NCBI GenBank assembly: GCA_045593405.1
Contig: JAZNWN010000015.1
Coordinates: 62,001 to 126,000, forward strand
DNA: 64,000 nucleotides
Direction: 5' to 3'
From: UMGS1933 sp045593405
GTDB taxonomy: Bacteria > Bacillota > Clostridia > TANB77 > CAG-508
Positions 32,685 to 41,664 of this stretch are shown piece by piece. Numbering within the stretch: the stretch's first letter is position 1; each line of letters starts with the position of its first letter. The translations under genes were made by a program, and so were the position numbers. The notes beneath the pieces were generated by a model. The model did no database searches and had not been told where the DNA came from. It saw only the letters and a program-made list of their open reading frames with translations.

Positions 32685-33104
32685 CTAGAATGGTAAGTCG
32701 TCATCTGCTGATACAGAAAATTCTGAAGCTTCAGATACACTATTTCCAAATGTATTTGCGAAACTGCTTCCTGCATCTCCATCTCTTTTACTATCAGCAA
32801 AATATGCCTCTTCTGCAACCACTTCTGTTATATAGTGTTTTTGTTTATTTTCGTCTTCCCAATTTCTAGTTTGGATTCTTCCTATAACTCCAACTTGTTG
32901 CCCTTTTTTAAAATATTTACTACAAAATTCTCCAGTTTTACTCCATGCAACAACATTTATAAAATCAGCTTGTCTTTCTTCTCCAGCTTTAGCAAATCTT
33001 CTGTTTACTGCAAGAGAAAATGATGCAACTAATGTATTAGTGTTTTGAGTATATCTTACTTCTGGATCTTTAGTTAATCGCCCCATTAATACTACTTTAT
33101 TCAT
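32685..33104 (-). CDS. ssb: Single-stranded DNA-binding protein
   Basis: OB-fold protein (residues 1-105) with a flexible tail ending in DDDLPF, the peptide that recruits repair and replication proteins. 139 residues. It lies between rpsF and rpsR, the standard arrangement. Confidence 0.96.
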   Translation of the reverse strand: MNKVVLMGRLTKDPEVRYTQNTNTLVASFSLAVNRRFAKAGEERQADFINVVAWSKTGEFCSKYFKKGQQVGVIGRIQTRNWEDENKQKHYITEVVAEEAYFADSKRDGDAGSSFANTFGNSVSEASEFSVSADDDLPF

Positions 33105-33109
33105 GCGAT

Positions 33110-33394
33110 TTACTCCTCCTCTTTTACTACTATAAATTTCATAACTTCGTCAGTTATTCTATATACTCTTTCTAATTCTGTAATTAATTCTGGTTTAGCT
33201 TCGAATTTTAATACTACATAGTATCCTTCATTTAGTTTTTTAATTTCATAAGCTAGTCTTCTTTTTCCTAATTCTTCTACAGAACTTACTGTTCCATTAC
33301 TATTAATTAAATCAGAGATTTTTGTAATTAAAGCTTTTACGCTCTCAGCCTCTAAATTTGGATTAATAATAACAACGCTTTCATATTTGTTCAT
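33110..33394 (-). CDS. rpsF: 30S ribosomal protein S6
   Basis: Small-subunit protein that binds S18. 94 residues, starting MNKYESVVIINP, with AAGGAGG upstream; the longer reading adds a leader peptide not found in S6. First gene of the operon; the S6:S18 complex often represses this operon through its leader. Confidence 0.96.
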   Translation of the reverse strand: MNKYESVVIINPNLEAESVKALITKISDLINSNGTVSSVEELGKRRLAYEIKKLNEGYYVVLKFEAKPELITELERVYRITDEVMKFIVVKEEE

Positions 33395-33424
33395 TATTTT
33401 CCACCTCCTTTTGGATTTACAACC

Positions 33425-33470
33425 CATAGAACCTTTTCTATGAGTAAGGAAAAATAGCAAATGCTATTTT
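33425..33470 (-). promoter_or_regulatory. rpsF leader: attenuator-like hairpin plus second stem
   Basis: On the minus strand a 9-bp perfect stem (AAAATAGCA / TGCTATTTT) with T-rich tail lies between promoter and rpsF. An earlier copy of AAATAGCAA in the transcript start could pair with the same arm, giving a mutually exclusive fold. A second stem (CATAGAA / TTCTATG) sits just before the ribosome site. Confidence 0.5.
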
Positions 33471-33483
33471 TTCAGCACTTGCT

Positions 33484-33512
33484 ATTTTAACATACTTTTT
33501 CATTATTTGCAA
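33484..33512 (-). promoter_or_regulatory. Promoter of rpsF-ssb-rpsR
   Basis: TTGCAA (33507-33512) and TAAAAT (33484-33489), 17-base spacer. Confidence 0.65.
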
Positions 33513-33522
33513 GAAAAATTTT

Positions 33523-33921
33523 CTAATCTGTATAATAAAAATTTCCATCATACTTTATTCCATTTTTGTAATATACTTCAAAAGTTTCAGAATCAATAAT
33601 AAATATATCATTTTCATCTCCGTAATTTAAAGTTATATTATTTAATTTATTTGTATTTAATTCATAAAAAGTGTGACCATTATCTATTGTTTCTGGCACA
33701 TTTGAAACTTTATTACCTAATGGTAATTCTCCGTATTTCCTAAAAAAAAATAAAACTTCATCTTCTAATAATTCAATATCTGCACACATTAATTCATATC
33801 TTCTCAGGTCATTTCCCGTAAAAGAGCTTGTAACTGTTACTGTCGTTAAAATTAAAATAACTATAATAGTTACTACTAGCGAAACAATTGTTATTCCTTT
33901 TTTTGATTTTAATTTTTTCAT
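33523..33921 (-). CDS. Type IV pilin-like / pseudopilin protein (132 aa)
   Basis: It has a prepilin-type N-terminus: basic leader KKLKSKKG followed by ITIVSLVVTIIVILIL, with cleavage expected after Gly9. The usual Glu at position 5 of the mature protein is not present. The rest is a small, acidic, soluble domain. No assembly ATPase or prepilin peptidase is nearby, so its secretion partner is unknown. It stands alone upstream of the rpsF promoter, on the same strand. Confidence 0.72.
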   Translation of the reverse strand: MKKLKSKKGITIVSLVVTIIVILILTTVTVTSSFTGNDLRRYELMCADIELLEDEVLFFFRKYGELPLGNKVSNVPETIDNGHTFYELNTNKLNNITLNYGDENDIFIIDSETFEVYYKNGIKYDGNFYYTD

Positions 33922-34070
33922 TTGTTTGCCTCCATTTTATATTTATTTTATACTATCATTTTTTATTTTTCAAGAGGTGTTGCAACATTTAAATAATAAT
34001 TTATCTTTTGTGGTACTTTATATTCTTTTATGTTATAATATTATTAGTTTTAAATAAAAGGAGTACTAAT

Positions 34071-34601
34071 ATGTTTATTTTTGGAGTAATTGTTTTTTTT
34101 ATTGTATTATTTATTCTTATGGGGTATAACAAATTAATTAAATTAAGAAATAGAGTAAAACAATCTAAATCTGGAATAGAAATTTATTTAAATCAAAGGT
34201 TTGATTTAATTCCTAATTTAGTGGAATGTGTTAAAGCTTATTCAAAACATGAAAGTGATGTTTTAGAAAACGTAAGTAAATTAAGAGCTTTATATAATAA
34301 AAGCAGAGATTTTGATAAAGCTTGTAAATTAAATAATGACATTAATAAAATACTTGCGATAGCTGAAAATTATCCAGACTTAAAAGCAAGTGAACAATAT
34401 TTGAATCTACAAAAAAATTTAGTAAAAATTGAAAGTCAACTTCAGGCTGCAAGAAGAATTTACAATAATGATGCAACAAAATATAATACTGAAATTGAAA
34501 CGGTTCCAACTAACATTATAGCTAGCTTATTTAGATTTAAGTCAGCAGAATTATTTCAAATTGAAGAATATAAAAAAGAAAACATTAATATAGAATTGTA
34601 G
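34071..34601 (+). CDS. lemA: LemA family protein
   Basis: Membrane-anchored helical-bundle protein of uncertain role. One N-terminal membrane helix (residues 1-20) is followed by the LemA core (NRVKQSKSGIEIYLNQRFDLIPNLVECVKAY), 176 residues. The start at 34071 has AAAGGAG. It is coupled to a DUF3137 gene 11 bases downstream, the usual partner of lemA. Confidence 0.92.
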   Translation: MFIFGVIVFFIVLFILMGYNKLIKLRNRVKQSKSGIEIYLNQRFDLIPNLVECVKAYSKHESDVLENVSKLRALYNKSRDFDKACKLNNDINKILAIAENYPDLKASEQYLNLQKNLVKIESQLQAARRIYNNDATKYNTEIETVPTNIIASLFRFKSAELFQIEEYKKENINIEL

Positions 34602-34612
34602 AGGAATAATTT

Positions 34613-35569
34613 ATGAAAAAAAGTTTTGAAGATTTATATGAAGACATAATTAATTCTGATTTTGAAAGATTTAATGAAATTGCAGGGAAAGCAAAAAAGG
34701 AACAAAAAATATGTATTATAGTTTTTTTAATTGTAGCCTTTATTGTAGATATTCTCTGGGTTTCTAGAGTATTTTATTGTTTCCCAGGTTTCGATATTTC
34801 GTTTATTACATTTTTAATAGTACCTATACTTATAATAGATATTTTCCTTTATTTGTTAATTAATATCCCCTTTTCTAAGAATAGGAAAAAATATAACTCT
34901 TCATTTAAAGAAATTATTATACAAAAACTATTAAATAATTTTTATGATAGCTTACATTATATCCCCAAAAAACCTATGCCAAGAGCAATTTATAATGAAC
35001 CAAAATATAAAGAATATTATAATAGATATTATTCTGATGATTATTTAGAAGGTTTTTTAGATAATAAGTTTCCTTTAAAAATGGCTGAAGTCAAAACAGT
35101 TGAAGAAACTACTACACGTGATTCAGATGGCAATACCAGTACAAATACAACAACAAAGTTTTATGGGTTATTTGCAAAAATAAAAATGGAAAAATCAATT
35201 AATAGTGAATTATTAATTAGAGCTAATAGAAGTATTCCATCAAATCAAAGATTAGAAATGGATTCTCAAGAATTCGAAAAATACTTTGATGTGTCTGCAA
35301 CTAATTCTATAATTGGAATGCAGTTATTAACACATGACATAATGGAACTGTTAATATCTTTTAGAAAACTTTCCGAAATTAATTATGATATAACTATTTA
35401 TAATAATGTTATATATTTAAGATTTCATACTGGCCAAATGTTTGAGCTAAAGTCTATAAAAAAAGGTGCTTTTGATAAAGAAATGTTAAAGAAATATTAT
35501 AGTGTTCTTGATTTTACATATACTTTATCTAGAACACTTATTGATTTAATTGAAAAAACTGAAATTTAG
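34613..35569 (+). CDS. DUF3137 family membrane protein
   Basis: Function unknown. Two hydrophobic segments (about residues 32-52 and 61-83) are followed by a cytoplasmic domain with a Thr-rich, low-complexity linker near residue 165. Genes of this family commonly follow lemA, as here, with a short intergenic gap and GAGGAATAA before the ATG. 318 residues. Confidence 0.85.
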   Translation: MKKSFEDLYEDIINSDFERFNEIAGKAKKEQKICIIVFLIVAFIVDILWVSRVFYCFPGFDISFITFLIVPILIIDIFLYLLINIPFSKNRKKYNSSFKEIIIQKLLNNFYDSLHYIPKKPMPRAIYNEPKYKEYYNRYYSDDYLEGFLDNKFPLKMAEVKTVEETTTRDSDGNTSTNTTTKFYGLFAKIKMEKSINSELLIRANRSIPSNQRLEMDSQEFEKYFDVSATNSIIGMQLLTHDIMELLISFRKLSEINYDITIYNNVIYLRFHTGQMFELKSIKKGAFDKEMLKKYYSVLDFTYTLSRTLIDLIEKTEI

Positions 35570-35572
35570 GTT

Positions 35573-35649
35573 TATAGGGGTGCATGACTCAGAGCGCCCC
35601 TAAATTAATTTAGATTTAATTTCTGTGGCACCAGATCATGCGCCCTTAC
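35573..35649. repeat. Decayed REP pair overlapping the end of the M50 peptidase gene
   Basis: Left unit is a degraded ATAGGGGTGCATGACTCAGAGCG; right unit is an inverted GTAAGGGCGCATGATCTGG. The right unit is translated in frame as the end of the M50 protein (residues V-R-A-H-D-L). Confidence 0.6.
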
Positions 35650-36270
35650 ATTTTCTTTTTCAATTATTTTATATACCCTTTTTACTAATTTATATCTTCT
35701 ATTTTCCCTAACCACTATGTACCATAAATATGTTAACACTGCTACGATAGCAATATTTTTTATGTATAAAACCAAAACGCTAGTGGCTGCTGTTAAAATT
35801 ATTATCGTTATATTTGATATTTTATTTATTATATAATTTGTTTTTTGATAATCTATTTTTATATTTAATATTGATTTTAGAATTCTTCCTCCATCTAATG
35901 GATATATTGGAATTAAATTAAATACCGATATTATTAAATTAGAATAAATTATATTAGTATGTAAGTTAAATATTATTGCGAAAACCATTATACATAAATT
36001 TGAAAGTGGGCCTGCGATAGCTATTAATAATTTTTTTATTTCTCTTTTTCCTTCCGTTCCTTTTTCCTCAAATGTTATTTTAAATCCAAATGGCATTACC
36101 CAAAATTTCTTTAATTTTAATCCTAAAATCATTCCTGTTAATGCATGAGTCACTTCATGTATTAATGTAAATAGAATAAATAATGCATATATGTCTATCT
36201 GTTTTGTTAATATAAAAATTAGTATGAATAAAAATATCTCTATATTTATATTAATTTGTATTTTAATCAC
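35605..36270 (-). CDS. spoIVFB: Site-2 membrane metalloprotease, SpoIVFB-like
   Basis: Intramembrane protease; SpoIVFB cleaves pro-sigma-K in sporulating cells. HEVTH (about residues 38-42) gives the zinc ligands and IYPLDGGR is the third-ligand motif. About 221 residues in multiple helices, without a clear CBS domain. It follows the spoIVFA-like gene (4 bases apart), supporting the assignment. The last residues (VRAHDLVPQ) come from an in-frame REP remnant. Confidence 0.82.
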   Translation of the reverse strand: MIKIQININIEIFLFILIFILTKQIDIYALFILFTLIHEVTHALTGMILGLKLKKFWVMPFGFKITFEEKGTEGKREIKKLLIAIAGPLSNLCIMVFAIIFNLHTNIIYSNLIISVFNLIPIYPLDGGRILKSILNIKIDYQKTNYIINKISNITIIILTAATSVLVLYIKNIAIVAVLTYLWYIVVRENRRYKLVKRVYKIIEKENVRAHDLVPQKLNLN

Positions 36271-36274
36271 CTTC

Positions 36275-37169
36275 TTAAAAATCTAATATTAAATCTGGAT
36301 CTACATATTCATTGTTTCTTCTTATTTCAAAATGCAAGTGTGGTCCTGTTACATTTCCAGTACTTCCTGTTTCTCCTATTTGCTGTCCTTGTGATATTTT
36401 GTCCCCTTCTGATACATAAATTGTTTTACAGTGAGCATAAAGAGTAGTTACATCTCCATTTGTTATCTTTATATGGTTTCCGATAATCTCCAACTGAAGA
36501 CACTAATTCTACTGTTCCCTCCATGGCAGACACAAATACCGTTCCTTCTGATACTCCTATATCAATCCCTGTATGGTATTTAGGTACAGTTGCTGTTGTA
36601 GGATTCCTTAGTCCAAATCTTGAAGTTACTGTTCCTGTTATTGGTTTTATAAATGAAAAATTATTTTTTATATATTCTGCATCCTCTTCCATTTGACTAA
36701 CACTACTTGCCTCTTCTGTTTTAGCATCTGTTTCCTCTACAACTTGCTCACTTGCCGATAAAGTTGCTTCTTGTACTACATTACTAGAAACTGCTTCTTC
36801 ACTAATATTATTTTCAACAGTATTAGTTGTATCCACATTGTTTTCATCAATTGACAAATTAAAAGTTGTCATATAATTTTTTACGTCTTCAAAGGTTTTT
36901 CCCATGTTTATATCATGTGACATTGCTCCTCTTATAAAATCAACTGAATCTACTGAAAAACTATCAGCATTAGTTTGTAATTTGTAAATCAGGGTATATA
37001 TACCTATACATATAATTATTTGAATTATTACTTTTTTTAATAGTTTATAATTCTTTCTAGGACTTACATTTACAGTTGTCGTTCTTGCTGTGTTAATTGA
37101 ATTTTGTCTCCTATAATATAACTCCTCTGCTCTTCTTTGCTTTTCCTCTTGGCTCAATGTTCTTTCCAT
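36275..37169 (-). CDS. spoIVFA: SpoIVFA-like membrane M23 protein with +1 frameshift at CGG
   Basis: Probable regulator/partner of SpoIVFB. An N-terminal cytoplasmic region, one membrane helix (about residues 46-62), a Glu/Ser/Val-rich linker and a C-terminal LytM/M23 domain. In the zero frame the domain breaks after SVGDYRKPYKDN. Skipping the C of CGGA (codon 230) gives SVGDYGNHIKITNGD and runs on to HLHFE, ending at 36275 with about 297 residues. Zinc ligands HTGID and HLH are present, so unlike Bacillus SpoIVFA it looks catalytically competent. It could also be a SpoIIQ-type protein; the spoIVFB neighbour favours SpoIVFA. Confidence 0.8.
36479..36482 (-). other. +1 frameshift site CGGA in spoIVFA-like gene
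   Basis: Zero frame TAT CGG AAA; skipping C gives TAT GGA AAC, the conserved Y-G-N of the M23 fold. Confidence 0.82.
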
Positions 37170-37253
37170 AAAAAAACACCCCTCTTAAGTAATTTTTTAA
37201 TATATATTACTTAAAAAAGGATTTTAGAACTTTTTTTATTGTATAAAAAATTT

Positions 37254-37580
37254 TTATATAAAATTTATAATTATATTTAATATCAGTATTCCCGCTAATA
37301 TTATACTTGTGTTTTTTAATTTTTTATATTTCTTCTTTATTATCTCTACTTCCAAATTTCTTATTACTTTTTTTTCCTCTATTTTTGATAAATAATTACT
37401 TACAACCATTTCCGCTTCTTTTACTACATAATCTGATGAAAGTCTTTTGCCTGTTGGTTCCTGTTTTTCAATATTTTGTTTAAAGTTTTTATTTGATTTT
37501 AAAATTACATATGCTTCTTCTACAATGTTAGAAGGTAAATTTTTAAGTACTACCATGTTTTTCATTTTGCTTTCATTCAT
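37254..37580 (-). CDS. Hypothetical tail-anchored protein (108 aa)
   Basis: Not recognised. Mostly charged and helical, with a single C-terminal hydrophobic segment (about residues 90-108), so probably tail-anchored with a cytoplasmic domain. AGGAGAG precedes the ATG. It lies between yunB and the spoIVFA-like gene, all on one strand, so a sporulation role is possible but not shown. Confidence 0.7.
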   Translation of the reverse strand: MNESKMKNMVVLKNLPSNIVEEAYVILKSNKNFKQNIEKQEPTGKRLSSDYVVKEAEMVVSNYLSKIEEKKVIRNLEVEIIKKKYKKLKNTSIILAGILILNIIINFI

Positions 37581-37673
37581 AGTATCACTCTCCTAAATTA
37601 ATTCTTTACAATTTAGGAAAATTTATACAAAATTGTATTTTGTTTTTGGTATGGTTTAATTGTTTTTTAATGT

Positions 37674-37731
37674 GTAGGGAATTCATAATTTATAATTAAA
37701 CCAATTTTGGGGCGCAATCATACGCCCCTAC
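37674..37731. repeat. REP pair downstream of yunB (left unit decayed)
   Basis: Right unit is an inverted GTAGGGGCGTATGATTGCG; the left keeps only GTAGGG. Confidence 0.72.
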
Positions 37732-37784
37732 ATATTACAAATTACTTTTTTAAATACCAAATGCAAAACACCATTCCTAAATAA

Positions 37785-38477
37785 TTAATCAATCATTTCC
37801 ATACTCGTTTCCTCTTTTATTCCTTCTAAATTATAATATGTTTCCGGAACACCACCCACTATTACTGTTTCTACCAATAAGACTTGGTTTATTATTTCGT
37901 TATTTATTGTTTTATATGATGTTACAATATTTACATCACAAATTACTTCTAAGTAAATTCTATATACTGTTTGATTTATTCCCTGTGTGACAAATTCAGT
38001 TTTTAACTCTGTTGTTACTGCCCCTGCTGGTATTATAGACATATTTATTCCTGGACCAAATCCTGATAAAAATTTATTTCCTAAAATTGCACCCATTGGA
38101 ATTTCTATTTTTTCTTGTTCTAATTCCACCAGTCTATTATTTACTTCTATTGCAATATCTGATGCTATATCATTTATAGCTCTTACATCTGTTTTTAATA
38201 TACTTGTATTTTCAGTTTCATTTCTTGTAATTGATACAAGATCTTTATATTCATATCTATGAACTACCTTTGTAGATTCTGTATTTAATATATCTGTTGC
38301 AATCTGTATTGCTTTTTCCTTGCATAATTCTTCAAAAATTGGATCAATTGATTTTATACTAGACATTATAGTAATCACTGCAATTATTATTATTAATGTA
38401 AGAGTCATTTTTTTCTTTATTGTTTTTTTATCAGAATAAAATATTTTTATTCTTTTTCTTGAATAAATTTTATCCAT
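37785..38477 (-). CDS. yunB: Sporulation protein YunB
   Basis: Membrane-anchored sporulation protein whose biochemical role is unknown. One N-terminal helix (about residues 24-42) and a conserved external domain with MGAILGNKFLSGFGPG, a stretch typical of YunB. 230 residues. It follows sipL by 2 bases with no strong ribosome site, suggesting coupling. Confidence 0.85.
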   Translation of the reverse strand: MDKIYSRKRIKIFYSDKKTIKKKMTLTLIIIIAVITIMSSIKSIDPIFEELCKEKAIQIATDILNTESTKVVHRYEYKDLVSITRNETENTSILKTDVRAINDIASDIAIEVNNRLVELEQEKIEIPMGAILGNKFLSGFGPGINMSIIPAGAVTTELKTEFVTQGINQTVYRIYLEVICDVNIVTSYKTINNEIINQVLLVETVIVGGVPETYYNLEGIKEETSMEMID

Positions 38478-38479
38478 TT

Positions 38480-40018
38480 TTATATTGCAATTCTATTTCT
38501 TGTAAATTTAGGAATATATAATTGCTGGCCTACGTAAATTTTGTTTGCATCTTCTATCTCATTTATTCTAGCAATATCTTCTACTTTACTTTTAAATTGT
38601 TTTGCAATTTTCCATAAAGTATCACCTGGTTTTACAAAATATATAACCATACTATATAAGTCTTGATTTAAGTTTTCAGTAACTCCTATGTCCTGGATGA
38701 AATTTAAATCTTCATTATTTTGAAGAAAAGCCGTTACTTCTAGTTCAATTTCTAATACTACACCATCGTCTGTATTATATGCTCTCTGACTTGTTACATT
38801 TATTTGTGTTTCAAAATCACGATTTCTTCTAATTAACTCTGAAGTCAAATCAAAATTAAAAGGTACCGATTCAGTTACTCCATTTATGTTATTATCATTA
38901 CTTACTAAAAATTCTGTATCTATTTTTCCTTGATAACTTATTCTGCCATCTCTAACTTCAGTATTCTCAATAACTGGATTTACATTTGCCCCTAAAATCC
39001 TACCATATATCAACTCCGGAGTTGTAAAAGTTTGACTAATTTTAAATGTATCTCTTACTCTATTTTGCGTAGTTGTAGCTCTTACATTATTTCTTTTTAA
39101 TTCAATATTATTGAAAATACTGTAGGCATCTTCTATTACATTAATTTCTTTATTTTCATATGCTCTACAAAATAGCTCTAAATCTGCTTCTACATAAATA
39201 GAATGCTCTTCAATATTGTTAGGTCTTATTTCTAAATTTTTAAGTTTTACTTTTGCAATACACTCTGAAGTATCACTTACATTTGGCATATCTATAAATC
39301 CCATTATAGGTATTTTCCCACTACAATTTGATATTCTATTATCTTCTGTTAAATACATTACATTTACATTAGCATTTGCTTTTATTAATACTTTATTATA
39401 ACTTGTTTTTGTATCTACATCTGATATAGAAAAATTTACTCTCATTATCTCAGCAAAATCATCTTCCTCATTAATACTAATTGTATCTTTTAATACGCTT
39501 TTCCCCGTATTCTCTCCTATTAATGACATTACATTTTTGCTAGAATTTAGCATTTGTATGTCTTCTTCATTTTGTATATCTACAATTGCTTCTACATCAT
39601 CATTTGAGCAAACTTTAAGGTCAGCTTGTATAAATGCTTTCACATGAACTTTTCTGCTGTTTAAAACTTTTGTTTCAAATCCCTTTATACATAAAGTTTC
39701 TTCTAATGTCATATTTTCCCTACAATTATCCATATCTATTATTTCTGAAAAATCTAAGCTGGTATTAATTGTTCTTATACTCCCAATCTCATCATCTGCC
39801 AAATATATTATGTATGTGTTCACACATCCCTCTAATTTCACTTTCCCATTCAAAACTTCTTTTTTATATATACATATTGTTCCATTTGTATTTATAACTT
39901 TTAAAACATCTGGTTTTACATCATTTACAATAACATCTCCATCCACTGTTATAATTTCTTGTTTTTGCCCTATTGTTTGGTTAAGCTTTATCTTGTCCCT
40001 GGCTGTTTCTACTGCCAT
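38480..40018 (-). CDS. sipL: SPOCS/DUF3794-LysM protein, SipL-like (SpoIVA partner)
   Basis: Clostridial functional counterpart of SpoVID: SipL binds SpoIVA and encases the spore coat. The first 440 residues carry repeated DUF3794 (SPOCS) units; residues about 455-505 form a LysM domain (VKPGDTLWKIAKQF, YVGQQLYIP). 512 residues, near the SipL length. AAGGAGG precedes the ATG. Presence with spoIVA in the same window supports a Clostridia-type coat. Confidence 0.88.
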   Translation of the reverse strand: MAVETARDKIKLNQTIGQKQEIITVDGDVIVNDVKPDVLKVINTNGTICIYKKEVLNGKVKLEGCVNTYIIYLADDEIGSIRTINTSLDFSEIIDMDNCRENMTLEETLCIKGFETKVLNSRKVHVKAFIQADLKVCSNDDVEAIVDIQNEEDIQMLNSSKNVMSLIGENTGKSVLKDTISINEEDDFAEIMRVNFSISDVDTKTSYNKVLIKANANVNVMYLTEDNRISNCSGKIPIMGFIDMPNVSDTSECIAKVKLKNLEIRPNNIEEHSIYVEADLELFCRAYENKEINVIEDAYSIFNNIELKRNNVRATTTQNRVRDTFKISQTFTTPELIYGRILGANVNPVIENTEVRDGRISYQGKIDTEFLVSNDNNINGVTESVPFNFDLTSELIRRNRDFETQINVTSQRAYNTDDGVVLEIELEVTAFLQNNEDLNFIQDIGVTENLNQDLYSMVIYFVKPGDTLWKIAKQFKSKVEDIARINEIEDANKIYVGQQLYIPKFTRNRIAI

Positions 40019-40064
40019 ATAAATCCCTCCTTAAATTATAATATTACATTATATTAAGGAAAAT

Positions 40065-40096
40065 AAAAAAAATTCCTATTTTCATAGGAATTTTTT
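40065..40096 (-). terminator. Terminator of veg
   Basis: AAAATTCCTAT / ATAGGAATTTT stem with GAAA loop, followed on the minus strand by a T run. Confidence 0.82.
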
Positions 40097-40098
40097 AC

Positions 40099-40371
40099 TT
40101 AATTATTAGCTGGTAATATTAGAGGGCTATAATTTTGTCCGTCGTATATTGAAACTTCTAATTCTTTTGTTAGAATATCTGTATATTTATAACTTACATT
40201 TGTATCTCTTTTCTTATCTTCTACAAGAAAGAAATTTGTATAGGTATCTTTTATAACTGTTTCTTCTTCGAAGGTTTTATTCCTTCCTAGTGTTCCTTTT
40301 ATCATTATCTTTTGTCCTATTCTGTCATCTAACTCTGCCTTGATGGTTGAAATGTCATTTCTTAAAATCAT
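40099..40371 (-). CDS. veg: Veg family protein
   Basis: Small protein linked to biofilm formation and spore outgrowth in Bacillus. ISTIKAELDDRIGQKIMIK and VSYKYTDILT match the family. The start at 40371 (about 90 residues) is preceded by AAGGTGA and matches the family length; the earlier ATG adds 23 residues not found in Veg. It follows yabG, the conserved yabG-veg order. Confidence 0.88.
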   Translation of the reverse strand: MILRNDISTIKAELDDRIGQKIMIKGTLGRNKTFEEETVIKDTYTNFFLVEDKKRDTNVSYKYTDILTKELEVSIYDGQNYSPLILPANN

Positions 40372-40532
40372 GATATCACTCACCTTTATTATATCTGTCA
40401 TCTTTTGACGAATTATATCATCGCTCAAAAAAGATGTCAAAAAAAGTTGGTAAGTGTTTTTTCTCGTTTCTAGCCTATTTCTAAGCGTTCAGCTTTTTAT
40501 TTCATTTGTGTGACATTATAATTACAGATTTA

Positions 40533-41337
40533 TTACATGCTTTTGTAATACGTTTTTTTCTTTCCTCTAGCCCCTGTTCCGCTTACTCCTTGTTCTCCTT
40601 CTTTTACCATTTTAGATATTTCTCTAGCAGATATATATACTCTTCTATCTGTTGTTGCCACAGTTTTTGCAACAATTATTGGATCTATAAAATCTATTAA
40701 TATTCTTCCTGGAGAAGATGCAAAATCCGCTCCTGCTTCCATAATTGCCTCAAAAAAGCTTTGGCAAGCCCCGTGCAAATATAACAAGTTTATCTGACGA
40801 ATTTTGCCATTTTCGTGCATTTACAACTGAGTTTACAAAATATTTCGAATTTCTATAATTATATATATCTAAAAGATTCCTTCCATTTTTAATCATTGAG
40901 TCATGGCCTGTTATTACCAATATATCCGGATTATGTTTTGTAAGTAATGGAATTACAAATTGTGGTTGTTTACTCTCAGATATATTTTTAACAACAGCAT
41001 TTAAACCCATTTTTTTATAGTATCTTAAGGTTTTTTCACTATATCTTTTATCTCCATCTAAATGTAGTATTTTTCCCGTATATTCTAAAGTTTTATTATG
41101 ATTATTGGTTATATGTTTATATGAATTATTTTCTAAACTTCTTATTAATTGGTCTGCCTCTTTGGGGTCAAATCTTTTTAAGTCCTGGATTGGTGCATCT
41201 GCTTGAATTCTAATATTTAGACCTTTTAATATTGCAATCTTATCTGCCCTATTTTTTTTTATTATCTTATCAACAAAAAATAGTATGTCATTGTTATATG
41301 AAAACCTACCTACAATATCTCCTTTTTTTACTTGCAT
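40533..41337 (-). CDS. yabG: Sporulation protease YabG with +1 frameshift at CGG
   Basis: Sporulation-specific cysteine protease that trims coat and cortex proteins. In the zero frame it stops after LVIFARGLPKLF. Skipping the C of CGGG (codon 189) gives LVIFAGACQSFFEAI, a hallmark YabG stretch including its conserved Cys, and continues to 40533 for about 267 residues, the family size. The following part (GADFASSPGRILIDFIDPI) is also family-typical. GAGGTGA precedes the ATG. Neighbours veg and spoIIID fit. Confidence 0.88.
40770..40773 (-). other. +1 frameshift site CGGG in yabG
   Basis: Zero frame GCA CGG GGC; skipping C gives GCA GGG GCT, restoring FAGACQSF. It is the only one of the six sites with CGGG rather than CGGA. 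Confidence 0.85.
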
Positions 41338-41403
41338 ATTATATCACCTCAAAAAGTCTAAGGGATATAATATAATATGTAAATTTTTGTAGGTTTGTGT
41401 AAA

Positions 41404-41664
41404 TTAACCTGTTTTTTCTTTACTATATTTTAACCTTGTTGCCATTCCACCTCTTATATGTCTTTCTGCTTTATTCTCATCTAAAACTTTTCTAACCTCT
41501 TGTGCAAGTGCAAAATTAATATGAATTAATCTTTCACTTACATCTTTATGTACTGTACTTTTCGAAACACCAAATTTCTTTGCTGCTCCCCTTACTGTAT
41601 CTCCTGTGTTTATTATATATTGTGCCAAGCTTACTGCTCGCTCTTCTATTGATATTCCTCTCAT
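41404..41664 (-). CDS. spoIIID: Sporulation transcription factor SpoIIID
   Basis: Mother-cell regulator with a helix-turn-helix (about residues 20-42, TVRGAAKKFGVSKSTVHKDV). 86 residues. The start at 41664 aligns with Bacillus SpoIIID and uses the GGGGG about 10 bases upstream; ATG 41682 has no ribosome site of its own. It regulates genes such as spoIVFA/B and coat genes, several of which lie next to it. Confidence 0.94.
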   Translation of the reverse strand: MRGISIEERAVSLAQYIINTGDTVRGAAKKFGVSKSTVHKDVSERLIHINFALAQEVRKVLDENKAERHIRGGMATRLKYSKEKTG

